Origin: Nocardioides jejuensis
GTDB taxonomy: Bacteria; Actinomycetota; Actinomycetes; Propionibacteriales; Nocardioidaceae
Assembly (NCBI RefSeq): GCF_004337475.1
Contig: NZ_SJZJ01000015.1
Location: 16,523-80,522, forward strand
DNA: 64,000 bases
Reading direction: 5' to 3'
Shown here: in pieces, positions 41,033-50,711 of the stretch
Layout: each line of letters begins with the position of its first letter
Numbering within the stretch: the stretch's first letter is position 1
Translations under genes and position numbers: made by a program
Notes under the pieces: generated by a model
What the model saw: the letters and a program-made list of their open reading frames with translations, nothing else
What the model was told of the DNA's origin: nothing
Database searches by the model: none

Positions 41033-42630
41033 CGTTCCAAACCAGCGGCTGGGATGTGGGACATGGCGTGCTCCGCGAGCGCCGCGATCGTCAACGCCGG
41101 GTTCACACCCGGGTTGGCCGGGAGAGCGGCGGCGTCGCAGACGACCATGTTCCGGTAGCCGAACACCTGCAGCCGCTCGTCCACGACGCCGGTCGAGGCG
41201 CTCGCGCCGATGGCGGCTCCGCCGAGGACGTGTGCGGTCATCGGCCGGTTGCCGAACACCTCGAACACACTGCCTTGGGCAATGCCTCCGGTGCGCTCGG
41301 CCAGCCACGTTGCGACCCGGTGGCCCGCATCGATGTACGTCGGGGCGGGGCGCGCGTCGTCGCGTGCGGTGGCGAGCCGGTAGCCACCGCGGAGGATCCG
41401 CTTCCTCGCGGTGAACCGGATCGCGTTGTCGCGGGGCTGCATGACCAGCATCATCAGCGTCCGCGCTCCCCAGCCTGCCCGCATCGTCGATGCCCAGCGA
41501 ACCGGGTGTCGGGTGACGGTGCCCAGCCAGGCCTGGAGTCGCTGTGCGGTGCTCCCGTCGCGGACCAGGAGCGTGAACATCAGCCGCATGAAGTCGCCGT
41601 GCGGTCCGTAGGTGAGGAACTCGATCTGGGTGTCACCGTCGAGCACCACCCGGCTGCTTGCGGTGACGTCGCGCCAGGTGCCGATGTCCTCGGGGAGCAG
41701 GACGGAGAGCACGGCCTCGCTGTTGGTGCGGGCGAGGTGTCCGAGGCGGTCGCTGAGGGCGGGTAGCGAGCCGCGGTGCTTGCAGTCGGCGAGGAGTTCG
41801 TTGGTGCCGACCGCCCCGCCCGCGAACACGACCCCGCGCGCGGTGACGGTGGCGCGCTCGCGGCGCCACCGGGCGCCGGACCGGCGGGTGGTCACCCGGT
41901 AGCCGTCGCTCCCGTCCGCTGCTCCGAGTGGCGTCACGTCCACCACCTCGCGCTCGGCGAAGATCCGGGCGCCGCACTTCTCGGCGAACCACAGGTAGTT
42001 CTTGGTGAGCCGGTTGGCGGCTCCGGTGCGGCAGCCGGTCATGCACTCGCCGCAGCGGGTGCAGCCGGTGCGGTCCGGCCCCGCGCCCCCGAAGTACGGG
42101 TCCGGCACAGTGACTCCCGGCGTACCGAAGAAGACCGCCACGGGCGCCTTGTCGAAACTGCCGCCGAAGTGATCGGCGACCTCGCGGGTGAGCCCGCTCG
42201 TCACCGACGCCCACGGAGCTGCGCTCGCCCCGAGCATCCGCTCAGCCTCCCGGTAGTGGGGATCGAGGCGCTCCGCCCAGCCAGTCGGGTCCGTCCATTG
42301 GGGATCGGCGAAGAAGGCCTCGTGTGGACGGAAGAGGACTCCGCCGTAGACCAGACTTCCGCCACCGACCCCGGTCTGGGTGGAGCTGAACACGTGCCGG
42401 AAGAGGACGTTGCGCATGATCCCGCGCAGTCCGAGTGCGGGCGCCCACACGAAGCGACGGCTGTCCGAGGCCGATGCGGGCAGCTCGTCGTCGGCGTACG
42501 ACCGTCCGCGCTCGATGACGGCGACGCGATGTCCCTTCTCCGCCAGGCGCAGCGCGGCGACGCTCCCGCCGAAGCCGGATCCGATGACGACCCAGTCGTG
42601 GTCCAGCGGGTGTGGGGTGGTGCTGCTCAC
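41029..42630 (-). CDS. GMC family FAD oxidoreductase, second ChoD-like enzyme
   Basis: The 533-residue protein has the FAD motif VIGSGFGGSVAALRL (GSGFGG 17-22), GVGGGSLVYGGVLF and the closing ALPANPGVNPALTIAALAEHAM. Like the enzyme at 8629-10299 it has the subfamily cysteine cluster C-x2-C-x2-C-x3-C, here CTRCGECMTGC near 197-207, and shares the overall plan but is clearly diverged from it. It would oxidise a secondary alcohol or sterol-like substrate. A TetR gene is coupled downstream. A palindrome lies 30 bases before the start, in the region shared with the divergent enoyl-CoA hydratase. Confidence 0.87.
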   Translation of the reverse strand: MSSTTPHPLDHDWVVIGSGFGGSVAALRLAEKGHRVAVIERGRSYADDELPASASDSRRFVWAPALGLRGIMRNVLFRHVFSSTQTGVGGGSLVYGGVLFRPHEAFFADPQWTDPTGWAERLDPHYREAERMLGASAAPWASVTSGLTREVADHFGGSFDKAPVAVFFGTPGVTVPDPYFGGAGPDRTGCTRCGECMTGCRTGAANRLTKNYLWFAEKCGARIFAEREVVDVTPLGAADGSDGYRVTTRRSGARWRRERATVTARGVVFAGGAVGTNELLADCKHRGSLPALSDRLGHLARTNSEAVLSVLLPEDIGTWRDVTASSRVVLDGDTQIEFLTYGPHGDFMRLMFTLLVRDGSTAQRLQAWLGTVTRHPVRWASTMRAGWGARTLMMLVMQPRDNAIRFTARKRILRGGYRLATARDDARPAPTYIDAGHRVATWLAERTGGIAQGSVFEVFGNRPMTAHVLGGAAIGASASTGVVDERLQVFGYRNMVVCDAAALPANPGVNPALTIAALAEHAMSHIPAAGLER

Positions 42631-42659
42631 GGCGTCTCCTCGGGCTCTTGTGACACCAA

Positions 42660-42674
42660 GATAACTTCGTTATC
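42660..42674. promoter_or_regulatory. Palindrome GATAAC-TTC-GTTATC, probable TetR operator
   Basis: The arms are perfect six-base inverted copies. The site lies 30 bases before the GMC gene start (42630) and 57 before the hydratase start (42731), an AT-rich patch in a GC-rich region, so it could control both divergent units through the TetR at 40331-41032. Confidence 0.7.
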
Positions 42675-42730
42675 GTGATCGGACAAGCGGTGCACCGAGC
42701 CCGCGACAGCACCTGCAACGGAGACCGGTG

Positions 42731-43705
42731 ATGGCAGAAGAAGTACGCGGCAACCTCGAGATCGAGGACCGGGGCGCGGTGCTGGTCGCGCGCATCGACG
42801 GAGGCCCATTCGGGCTCTTCGGCAACGACATCGCCGAGCAACTCGACGCGCTCGTCGACCGTGCTGACCGCGACGACACGGTCCAGGCCGTCGTCTTCAC
42901 CGGCACCCATCCGACGCGCTTCGTCTCGCACGCCGAGGTGCGGTGGTTGCAGGAGGGCGGCGCCACCGTCCCCTCGGTCGGCGTCCGGGGTGCCTCCGCG
43001 CTGGCGCACACTGCCCGCGGGGCGAACCGGGTCGGTGGCCTCAAGGCCGCCCTCGGCAGGACGCCGCTGTGGCCGGCCGTCCAGCTCGAGCGGGTGCACC
43101 AGACGTTCCTCAAGATGAACCGCAGCGGCGTCATCTTCATCGCCGCGCTCAATGGCTCTGCTCTCGGTCTCGGTGCCGAGTTCTGCTGGGCCAACGACCT
43201 TCGCGTCATGGCGGACGGCGACTTCGTCATCGGCCAGCCCGAGGTGCTGCTGGGGATCATGCCGGGCGGTGGCGGCAGCCAGCGGCTACCGCGGCTGGTC
43301 GGCAACCACAAGGCGCTGCTGGCGATCCTGTCGGGCGAGCCGTTCACGCCTGCCCAGGCGCTGGAGATCGGCGCGGTCGACGAGGTGGTCCCGGCAGAGT
43401 GGGTGCTGGACCGGGCGATCGAGCTCGCCTCCCACCTCGGCACGCGACCGAAGGCGTCGCGGGCGGCGATCAAGCGCTCGGTCTACTTCGGCGGATCGGC
43501 AAACCTGGAGGAAGGGCTGCACATCGAGCGCTCCGAGTTCCTCGCCACGGCGCTCTCGCACATCGGCCAGGAGCTGATGCTCGACTACATGGCCAACACC
43601 GAGGCATCCGGGGAGCTGCCTCTCTACCAGCCCGGCGTCTTCGACGAGGTCCTCCTGGCCGGTACGACGCGCGGTGCCGGCGCCGCGCAGGGGAGTGCCC
43701 GATGA
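42731..43705 (+). CDS. Enoyl-CoA hydratase/isomerase family protein
   Basis: The 324-residue protein is a crotonase-fold enzyme. The oxyanion loop includes IAALNGSALGLGAEFCWANDLRV, and the active-site region is GQPEVLLGIMPGGGGSQRLPRLVG, with glutamates at both usual positions (GAE and QPE), so it is likely a hydratase. The N-terminal 110 residues carry an insertion with respect to short crotonases. ATG 42731 follows a GTG three bases earlier, and GGAG is about 8 bases upstream. The next gene starts inside its stop (ATGA). Confidence 0.9.
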   Translation: MAEEVRGNLEIEDRGAVLVARIDGGPFGLFGNDIAEQLDALVDRADRDDTVQAVVFTGTHPTRFVSHAEVRWLQEGGATVPSVGVRGASALAHTARGANRVGGLKAALGRTPLWPAVQLERVHQTFLKMNRSGVIFIAALNGSALGLGAEFCWANDLRVMADGDFVIGQPEVLLGIMPGGGGSQRLPRLVGNHKALLAILSGEPFTPAQALEIGAVDEVVPAEWVLDRAIELASHLGTRPKASRAAIKRSVYFGGSANLEEGLHIERSEFLATALSHIGQELMLDYMANTEASGELPLYQPGVFDEVLLAGTTRGAGAAQGSAR

Positions 43706-44592
43706 GCGTCACCCGCCACGACGTCACGTTCGACTCCGACGGCGACCTTTGCGCCGGCTGGCTCTACCTGCCCGACGGCGTCGAGCGCCCGCCCGTCGTC
43801 GTACTCGGTCACGGGTTGGGCGCTACCCGTGAGATGCGGGTGGCCGCCTTCGCCGAGCGCTTCGCCGAGGCCGGCATCGCCGCGCTCGCTTTCACCCATC
43901 GCAACTTCGGCGACTCGGGCGGGGCGTACCGCCAGGTCGTATCGCTCAAGGAACAGCTCGACGACTGGGAGGCGGCGCTCGCGTATGTGAAGGCGCGCCC
44001 CGACCTCGACGGCGCGCGGGTGGCGGTGTGGGGCTCGTCCCTGGGCGGAGGAAACGCGATCGTCGTCGCGTCGCGCCACCCGGAGCTGGCGGCAGCGGTC
44101 GCGCAGTGCCCGTTCACGAGTGGTCTCGCAACGTCCCTCGCGCTCGGCCCGGTCAGCAGCGCCAAGCTGCTGCCGGCGGTCGTGGCCGACCTTGTTGCCC
44201 AGGCCCGGGGCGCGGCTCCGGTGCTCGTGCCGCTGGCTGGCGAGACCGGAGCGAAGGCGCTGATGGCGGGCCCCGGCGTCATCGAGGACTGCCAGTCACT
44301 GATGCCCACGGGCGAGACCTTCCGCAACGAGGCCTCGGCGCGGATCGTCCCCACGATCGCGCTGAGCCGACCCGGCCGTGCGGCGCGGAAGGTCCAGGCG
44401 CCGATCCTCTTCTGCGTGTGCGACCGCGACACCGTCACGCCGCCGGGGCCCACACTGCGCTACGCCCGCAGGGCACCGAGGGGTGAGGTCCGGACCTACT
44501 CCGCGAGCCACTTCGACATCTACGTCGGCGAGCAGTTCGAGGCCGCAGTCGCGGACCAGACCGAGTTCCTGCTGCGGCACCTCGTGCGGTGA
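43702..44592 (+). CDS. Alpha/beta hydrolase (dienelactone-hydrolase-like)
   Basis: The 296-residue protein has VVVLGHGLGATREMRVAAF, a nucleophile elbow GSSLGGGNA (Ser near 107), Asp in VCDRDTVTPPG and His in SASHFDIYVG. It resembles dienelactone hydrolases and DUF1100/FrsA-type esterases. It is coupled to the hydratase gene by ATGA. Downstream is a 400-base region with a decayed LuxR fragment and a hairpin. Together the pair suits hydration and hydrolysis of an unsaturated acyl or lactone intermediate. Confidence 0.88.
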   Translation: MSVTRHDVTFDSDGDLCAGWLYLPDGVERPPVVVLGHGLGATREMRVAAFAERFAEAGIAALAFTHRNFGDSGGAYRQVVSLKEQLDDWEAALAYVKARPDLDGARVAVWGSSLGGGNAIVVASRHPELAAAVAQCPFTSGLATSLALGPVSSAKLLPAVVADLVAQARGAAPVLVPLAGETGAKALMAGPGVIEDCQSLMPTGETFRNEASARIVPTIALSRPGRAARKVQAPILFCVCDRDTVTPPGPTLRYARRAPRGEVRTYSASHFDIYVGEQFEAAVADQTEFLLRHLVR

Positions 44593-44723
44593 CGCTGGTG
44601 CGGTGAGGACACGACCCCGCGGCGCTACGTCAACGTGAAGGCCGACCATGCCGCCGTACGCGCTCGCCGGATCCTGACGTCGATGGTGGAGGACGAGCGC
44701 GGGGTGAAGGTGGAGCCGCACGC

Positions 44724-44862
44724 TCACGCTCCCTGCTCGGTGCGCAACCGTCGGGTGTCGTAGGCCCACATCGCGATCTCGACGCGGTTGCGGGCGCCGA
44801 GTCGTCATCAACGCGGCGACGTGTGTCTTGACCGTGCTGAGCCCGTGGCCCCGCTCCGTACA
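44724..44862 (-). pseudogene. Decayed LuxR/NarL DNA-binding domain fragment
   Basis: Read on the minus strand, the region gives GLSTVKTHVAALM in one frame and then RLGARNRVEIAMWAYDTRR in another, ending EQGA at a TGA. Joined, these match the C-terminal half of a LuxR-type helix-turn-helix with a one-base shift between the Met and the Arg. Nothing of the receiver domain remains. This is a pseudogene remnant; the frame change and truncation rule out a working regulator. It explains part of the 414-base gap between 44593 and 45007. Confidence 0.7.
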
Positions 44863-44888
44863 GCCCCTGATCGGTGCTGGGCGCGCCG

Positions 44889-44915
44889 ACGGTCACACGG
44901 TCCGCGTGTGACCGT
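44889..44915. terminator. Hairpin between convergent genes
   Basis: Arms 44889-44899 and 44905-44915 are perfect 11-base inverted copies around a five-base loop, between the hydrolase (plus) and glnA (minus) ends, but 92 bases from the glnA stop. It may end transcription of either side. Confidence 0.6.
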
Positions 44916-45007
44916 GGCATAACCCAGGAGTTCGCCGCATGGTGACACGTTTCCCCAGGTCAGGGGTCGTTTATGACAGCAGATGAAGGGCGCCGAACAC
45001 TCCGGAT

Positions 45008-46435
<1,428 letters not shown>

Positions 46436-46486
46436 GTCCAAAAACCTACACCCGGCAACGGTCCGCAGGTGGGGAGAGACGCGGCC

Positions 46487-47020
46487 TCAGATCGCCGCGT
46501 GAGGCCGGGGGATAGCCAGCGTGTAGAGGTCGTCGGCGACTGTCTCGCCCCGCACCTCGCTGGTCCCGCGGCCGACGAGGACGAAGCCCAGCCGGCCCAG
46601 CAGCCGTGCCGACGCGGCGTTGTCGGGGTCCGTGGCGGCGTCGATGCGGCGTACGCCCTCGGCCTCGAGCAGCGTGATCATCGCGCCGACCGCCTCGGTC
46701 GCGTAGCCGCGACCCTGGGCGTCGCGCGCCAGCGTGTAGCCGATCGTGGCCACGTGCCCGTCCGGAGTCCGGTGCACCCCGATGTCGCCGACCATCGTGC
46801 CGTCGAGCTCGATCGCGACCTGTTGCCAGTCGTCCAGCACGGGCCAGCCGAGCGCACCCACCTCGGCGACGAACCGCTCGGCGTCCGCCAGCGTGAAGGG
46901 CAGGTCCCAACCCTGCAGGGCCGCCACCGCCGGGTCGCTCCGGTACGCCGCCAGCGCCGGCGCATCGCCGGGCTGCATGAGCCGGAGGACCAGACGGTCG
47001 GTGGCGAGGGGCAGCGTCAT
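46487..47020 (-). CDS. GNAT family N-acetyltransferase
   Basis: The 177-residue protein has the GNAT fold: LATDRLVLRLMQPGDAPAL near 5-23, TIGYTLARDAQGRGYATEA with the acetyl-CoA loop (QGRGYA) near 100, and NAASARLLGRLGFVLVG near 134. It resembles RimJ/RimL-type transferases. The acceptor is unknown. It lies between two glutamine synthetase genes on the same strand, 51 bases before glnA and 93 bases after the end of the type III gene, whose hairpin terminator intervenes. Confidence 0.9.
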   Translation of the reverse strand: MTLPLATDRLVLRLMQPGDAPALAAYRSDPAVAALQGWDLPFTLADAERFVAEVGALGWPVLDDWQQVAIELDGTMVGDIGVHRTPDGHVATIGYTLARDAQGRGYATEAVGAMITLLEAEGVRRIDAATDPDNAASARLLGRLGFVLVGRGTSEVRGETVADDLYTLAIPRPHAAI

Positions 47021-47055
47021 GACCTCGACAGTAGGGGAGAGGAGCCCCAGAAATG

Positions 47056-47091
47056 CCGACAGCCGGCACCCCGAGGGGCACCGGCTGCCGG
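47056..47091 (-). terminator. Hairpin after the type III glutamine synthetase
   Basis: Arms 47056-47072 and 47075-47091 pair over 17 positions with three mismatches around a GA turn, 22 bases past the gene's stop on the minus strand. Confidence 0.65.
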
Positions 47092-47113
47092 AGAGACCGT
47101 GCAGGTCAGCTCA

Positions 47114-49291
47114 TCACTTGATGAAGAGCATCTCCTGGTAGGTCGGGAGCGTCCACAGGTCGTCGGCGACGACGCCCTCGAGGGAGTCGGCAGCAGCGCG
47201 GACCGCGAGCATGGCCGGGAGGACGACGTCCTTGACGTGCGCGGCCTCGGCGATGCCCTCGGTGTCGTGCTGGGCGGCGACGGCGGCCTGCAGGCCCTTG
47301 ATGCCGGCGCGGAGCTCGGCGACGAGCGCGGAGACAGCGTTGAGGTCCTCGAGGTCACCCTCGACACCGGCGGCCTTGAGCGCCGCGATGTTGCCGGCGA
47401 GCTCCGTCTGGTAGCGGACCGCGGCCGGAAGGATGATCGTCTGGGCGATCTCCTCGGTCAGGTTCGCCTCGACGTTGACGGCCATGAGGTACTGCTCGAG
47501 GGCGACCTCGTAGCGGGCCTCGAGCTCGGCCTCGTTGAAGACGCCGTACTTCGAGAAGAGCGCCTTGGCCTCGGGGGTCTGGTACTCCGGAAGCGAGTCG
47601 ACGGTCGTGTCGAGCTTCTTGAGACCGCGCTGGACAGCCTCCTCGTGCCACTCCGACGAGTAGCCGTTGCCATTGAAGACCGCGGCGCCGTGCTGCTCGA
47701 TGACCTTCGCGAGGACCTGCTGGACCGCGGCGTTGAACTCGGTGCCGGCGGCGACCGCGGCCTCGAGCTCGGTGGCCAGGTAGTCGAGCGCCTCAGCCAT
47801 GATCGTGTTGATGATCGTCAGCGGGGCAGCGACGGTCTGGGCCGAGCCGACGGCGCGGAACTCGAAGCGGTTGCCCGTGAAGGCCATCGGCGAGGTGCGG
47901 TTGCGGTCGCCGGCGTCCTGGGTCAGGACCGGGAGGGCGTCGACACCGACGGAGAGGGCGCCCTTCTGCTTCGAGGAGGTCGCACCACCCTTCGCGATCT
48001 GCTCGAAGACGTCCTGCAGCTGCTCGCCGAGGAAGATCGAGATGATCGCCGGCGGGGCCTCGTTGGCGCCCAGGCGGTGGTCGTTGCCGGCCGACGCGAT
48101 GGAGACGCGCAGCAGGCCGCCGTACAGGTGGACGGCGCGGATGACGGCGGCGCAGAACACGAGGAACTGGGCGTTGTCGTGCGGGTTGTCACCCGGGTTC
48201 AGGAAGTTGCCCTGGTTGCCGTTGCCGAACGAGAAGTTGACGTGCTTGCCGGAGCCGTTGACGCCCGCGAACGGCTTCTCGTGGAAGAGAGCCTCGAAGC
48301 CGTGGCGCTTCGCGATCGACTTGAACGTCGACATGATCAGCTGCTGGTGGTCAGCGGCCAGGTTGGCCTTCTCGAAGACCGGCGCGATCTCGAACTGGCC
48401 GGGGGCGACCTCGTTGTGGCGGGTCTTGGCCGGAACGCCGAGCTTGAACAGCGCGCGCTCGGTGTCGAACATGAAGTGCTGGACGCGCTCCGGGATGGCA
48501 CCGAAGTAGTGGTCGTCGAACTCCTGGCCCTTCGGCGGCTTGGCGCCGAAGAGGGTGCGGCCGGCGTTGAGCAGGTCGGGGCGCGCGTTGACGAAGGAGG
48601 TGTCGACCAGGAAGTACTCCTGCTCCGGACCGCAGTAGGACACGACGTTGTCGATGTCCTTGTGGCCGAAGAGGGCCAGGACGCGGGTGGCCTGGTCCGA
48701 CATCGCGTTCTGCGAGCGCAGGAGCGGGGTCTTGTAGTCGAGGGCCTCACCGGTCATCGAGACGAAGATCGTCGGGATGCAGAGGGTCGAGCCGTTGGGG
48801 GACTCGAGGATGTACGCCGGCGACTGGACGTCCCAACCGGTGTAGCCGCGGGCCTCGAACGTGGCGCGGATGCCACCGTTGGGGAACGACGACGCGTCGG
48901 GCTCGCCCTGGACGAGGATCTTGCCCTGGAACTCCCAGATCGCGGTGCCATCGCCGACCGGCTCCATGAAGGAGTCGTGCTTCTCGGCGGACAGGCCGGT
49001 GAGCGGGTAGAAGACGTGCGCGTAGTGCGTCGCGCCCTTCTCCATCGCCCAGTCCTTCATCGCGGCGGCGACGACGTCGGCGATCGCCGGGTCGAGCTTC
49101 TCGCCCTTCTCGATCGTGGCGGCGACGGACTTGTAGACCGACTTCGGGAGGCGCTTGGCCATCACCGGCAGCGAGAAGACGTTCTCACCGAAGATCTCCG
49201 GCGAGTCGCCGGTGCCGTTGAAGAAGGCGGCCGGGGCCTCGTTGGCCTCGATCTCGCGGATCGCACCCAGGCGGGTGGGGTTCGCAGTCAT
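47114..49291 (-). CDS. Type III glutamine synthetase
   Basis: The 725-residue protein is a GSIII enzyme, roughly half again as long as GSI, with the family segments [56 protein letters not shown] in outline, [11 protein letters not shown] and [10 protein letters not shown]. It makes glutamine from glutamate and ammonia. An extra C-terminal helical part distinguishes it from GSI. ATG 49291 follows GAGGAG by 9 bases; a TTG one codon upstream was not used. A GlnR-type box lies 73-110 bases upstream, so it should rise under nitrogen limitation. GSIII next to GSI on the same strand is noteworthy. Confidence 0.95.
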   Translation of the reverse strand: MTANPTRLGAIREIEANEAPAAFFNGTGDSPEIFGENVFSLPVMAKRLPKSVYKSVAATIEKGEKLDPAIADVVAAAMKDWAMEKGATHYAHVFYPLTGLSAEKHDSFMEPVGDGTAIWEFQGKILVQGEPDASSFPNGGIRATFEARGYTGWDVQSPAYILESPNGSTLCIPTIFVSMTGEALDYKTPLLRSQNAMSDQATRVLALFGHKDIDNVVSYCGPEQEYFLVDTSFVNARPDLLNAGRTLFGAKPPKGQEFDDHYFGAIPERVQHFMFDTERALFKLGVPAKTRHNEVAPGQFEIAPVFEKANLAADHQQLIMSTFKSIAKRHGFEALFHEKPFAGVNGSGKHVNFSFGNGNQGNFLNPGDNPHDNAQFLVFCAAVIRAVHLYGGLLRVSIASAGNDHRLGANEAPPAIISIFLGEQLQDVFEQIAKGGATSSKQKGALSVGVDALPVLTQDAGDRNRTSPMAFTGNRFEFRAVGSAQTVAAPLTIINTIMAEALDYLATELEAAVAAGTEFNAAVQQVLAKVIEQHGAAVFNGNGYSSEWHEEAVQRGLKKLDTTVDSLPEYQTPEAKALFSKYGVFNEAELEARYEVALEQYLMAVNVEANLTEEIAQTIILPAAVRYQTELAGNIAALKAAGVEGDLEDLNAVSALVAELRAGIKGLQAAVAAQHDTEGIAEAAHVKDVVLPAMLAVRAAADSLEGVVADDLWTLPTYQEMLFIK

Positions 49292-49363
49292 CAAATACTC
49301 CTCAGCACGGCGTCACTCTGGCGCCGACGGTGAACGAAACAGGGTCGAGATTAGGCGGGCAGG

Positions 49364-49401
49364 GTTTCACCGTCGTAGCCGAATGTTTCAGGCGTGTTAA
49401 C
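49364..49401 (-). promoter_or_regulatory. GlnR-type operator upstream of type III glutamine synthetase
   Basis: On the minus strand the order is TTAAC, six bases, GAAAC, five bases, GCTAC, six bases, GAAAC. This is very close to the actinobacterial GlnR box, an a-b-a-b array of GTnAC and GAAAC five-mers about 11 bases apart. Both GAAAC words are exact. The box is 73-110 bases before the ATG at 49291. Confidence 0.75.
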
Positions 49402-49483
49402 TCATGCCGGATCCGTGCGTTCGTGAGAACGGGCAGGTCGGGAGGAACCCCGCGGAGATCCTCCCACCCGGTAGGTTGGCGCG

Positions 49484-49879
49484 GTGCTAGAGACCGCATC
49501 ATGGGGACGTCGGCTCCTCGCCATCGTCATTGACTGGGCCGCCTGCGTGGGCGTCGTACTCGCCTTCACCGGCTCGTCCTACTTCGGAGACGGCCCGCGA
49601 TCGGGGTTCTACCTCTTCGTCGTCTTCGTCGTGGAGAGCGCCTTCTTCACCGTCCTGATGGGCGGCTCGTTCGGTCACCTCGCCGTGCGGCTGCGCGTGA
49701 TCCGCCGCGACGGCCGCCCGCTCGACCTGTTCCGGGCGATCGCCCGGCCGGTGCTGATCCTCCTGGTCATCCCGCCCCTCGTCGCCGGCCCGGACCGCCG
49801 CGGCATCCACGACATGATCCTCGGCTCGTACATCGTCCGCCTCGACGATCTGCAGGCCGGCCAGAAGGCTGCCGCATGA
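49484..49879 (+). CDS. RDD family membrane protein
   Basis: The 131-residue protein has three predicted membrane helices (LLAIVIDWAACVGVVLAF, FYLFVVFVVESAFFTVLMGG, LFRAIARPVLILLVIPPLVAG) and the RDD-family Arg and Asp residues at its start (GRRLLAIVIDW) and near VRLRVIRRDGRPLDLFRA. An RDD gene at this place beside lipA, DUF4191 and glnA is conserved in actinobacteria. The GTG start is only six bases after TAGGTT, a -10-like word, so the message may be leaderless. Its stop overlaps the lipoprotein start. Confidence 0.85.
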   Translation: MLETASWGRRLLAIVIDWAACVGVVLAFTGSSYFGDGPRSGFYLFVVFVVESAFFTVLMGGSFGHLAVRLRVIRRDGRPLDLFRAIARPVLILLVIPPLVAGPDRRGIHDMILGSYIVRLDDLQAGQKAAA

Positions 49880-50652
49880 ACGCCGCTCACCGCTTCGCCA
49901 CCGCCGGCCTTGCTGCCGTCACGCTGATGGGCTCGCTCTCGCTCGCTGCCTGCGGCGGTGACGAGCACGCGGCTGCGGCCAAGGCTCCGTGCGGGCTGAA
50001 GGACACCCGCAAGGGGCACCTCACCGCGAAGACCGCCGCTGCCGCGCTCGCGAAGGCTGCCGAGGGTCGCAAGACCGTCAGCTTCCGCCAGGAGATGACC
50101 ATCAACGGCAAGACGGCTGCCATCGAGGGCACCGTCGACGCGTCCGCCGACAAGGTCTACGCGCTCTCCCAGACGATGCCCGGCGACGACGGCACCGTGA
50201 AGCTGATCCTCAAGGACGACAAGGTCTACGTGTCGGCCGAGGGGGAGCAGGACGGCAAGTACTACGTCGTCGACCCCGACGAGAAGGGGGACCCTCTCGC
50301 AGCGCCTCTCAAGGCGTGGTTCGACCAGTCAGGCGCGTCGGCCGCCGCGGACGCCTGGACCGTCGGCCTGCTGGCCGTCAACTACGTGAAGAGCGAGGCG
50401 CTCGACGACGGCACGCCGACGGAGCTCTACGAGTTCCAGATCGATCCGCGCATCGTCGCCCGCGCATCGGGCATCACGCCGCCGCCCGGCCTCGAGCAGT
50501 CGTCGACGTCGTACATCTGGGTGGATCGCTACGACCTGATCCGCAAGGTCGAGACGACCGCGAAGGACGAGCGCACGGTGGAGACGTTCACCAGCTACTG
50601 CGAGCCGGTCGACATCAAAGCGCCTGACGCGAGCGACCTGATCCAGCGCTGA
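49876..50652 (+). CDS. LppX/LprG-like lipoprotein
   Basis: The 258-residue protein has a signal peptide ending in a lipobox, LSLAACGG (Cys near residue 27), followed by a beta-rich domain: KTVSFRQEMTINGKTAAIEG, KVYALSQTMPGDDGTVKLILK, YVVDPDEKG and a C-terminal YIWVDRYDLIRKVETTAKDE. This is the plan of actinobacterial LppX/LprAFG proteins, which carry lipids or glycolipids across the envelope. The ATG overlaps the RDD stop by four bases. A strong bidirectional terminator follows 13 bases after its stop. Confidence 0.82.
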   Translation: MNAAHRFATAGLAAVTLMGSLSLAACGGDEHAAAAKAPCGLKDTRKGHLTAKTAAAALAKAAEGRKTVSFRQEMTINGKTAAIEGTVDASADKVYALSQTMPGDDGTVKLILKDDKVYVSAEGEQDGKYYVVDPDEKGDPLAAPLKAWFDQSGASAAADAWTVGLLAVNYVKSEALDDGTPTELYEFQIDPRIVARASGITPPPGLEQSSTSYIWVDRYDLIRKVETTAKDERTVETFTSYCEPVDIKAPDASDLIQR

Positions 50653-50665
50653 TCGCCCAGCAACG

Positions 50666-50703
50666 ACGAAGGGCCCCTCCACCGCGGTGGAGGGGCCCTT
50701 CGT
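50666..50703. terminator. Perfect bidirectional terminator
   Basis: Bases 50666-50703 are a perfect palindrome of 19-base arms (ACGAAGGGCCCCTCCACCG and its complement) without a loop, exactly between the lipoprotein stop and the DUF4191 stop on the other strand. Confidence 0.85.
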
Positions 50704-50711
50704 GCGTGTGG

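Noticed and set aside
44630..44920. Minus-strand frame of 96 codons over the LuxR remnant
   Set aside because: The frame joins unrelated phases and stops making sense where the LuxR homology is in other frames; treated as pseudogene.
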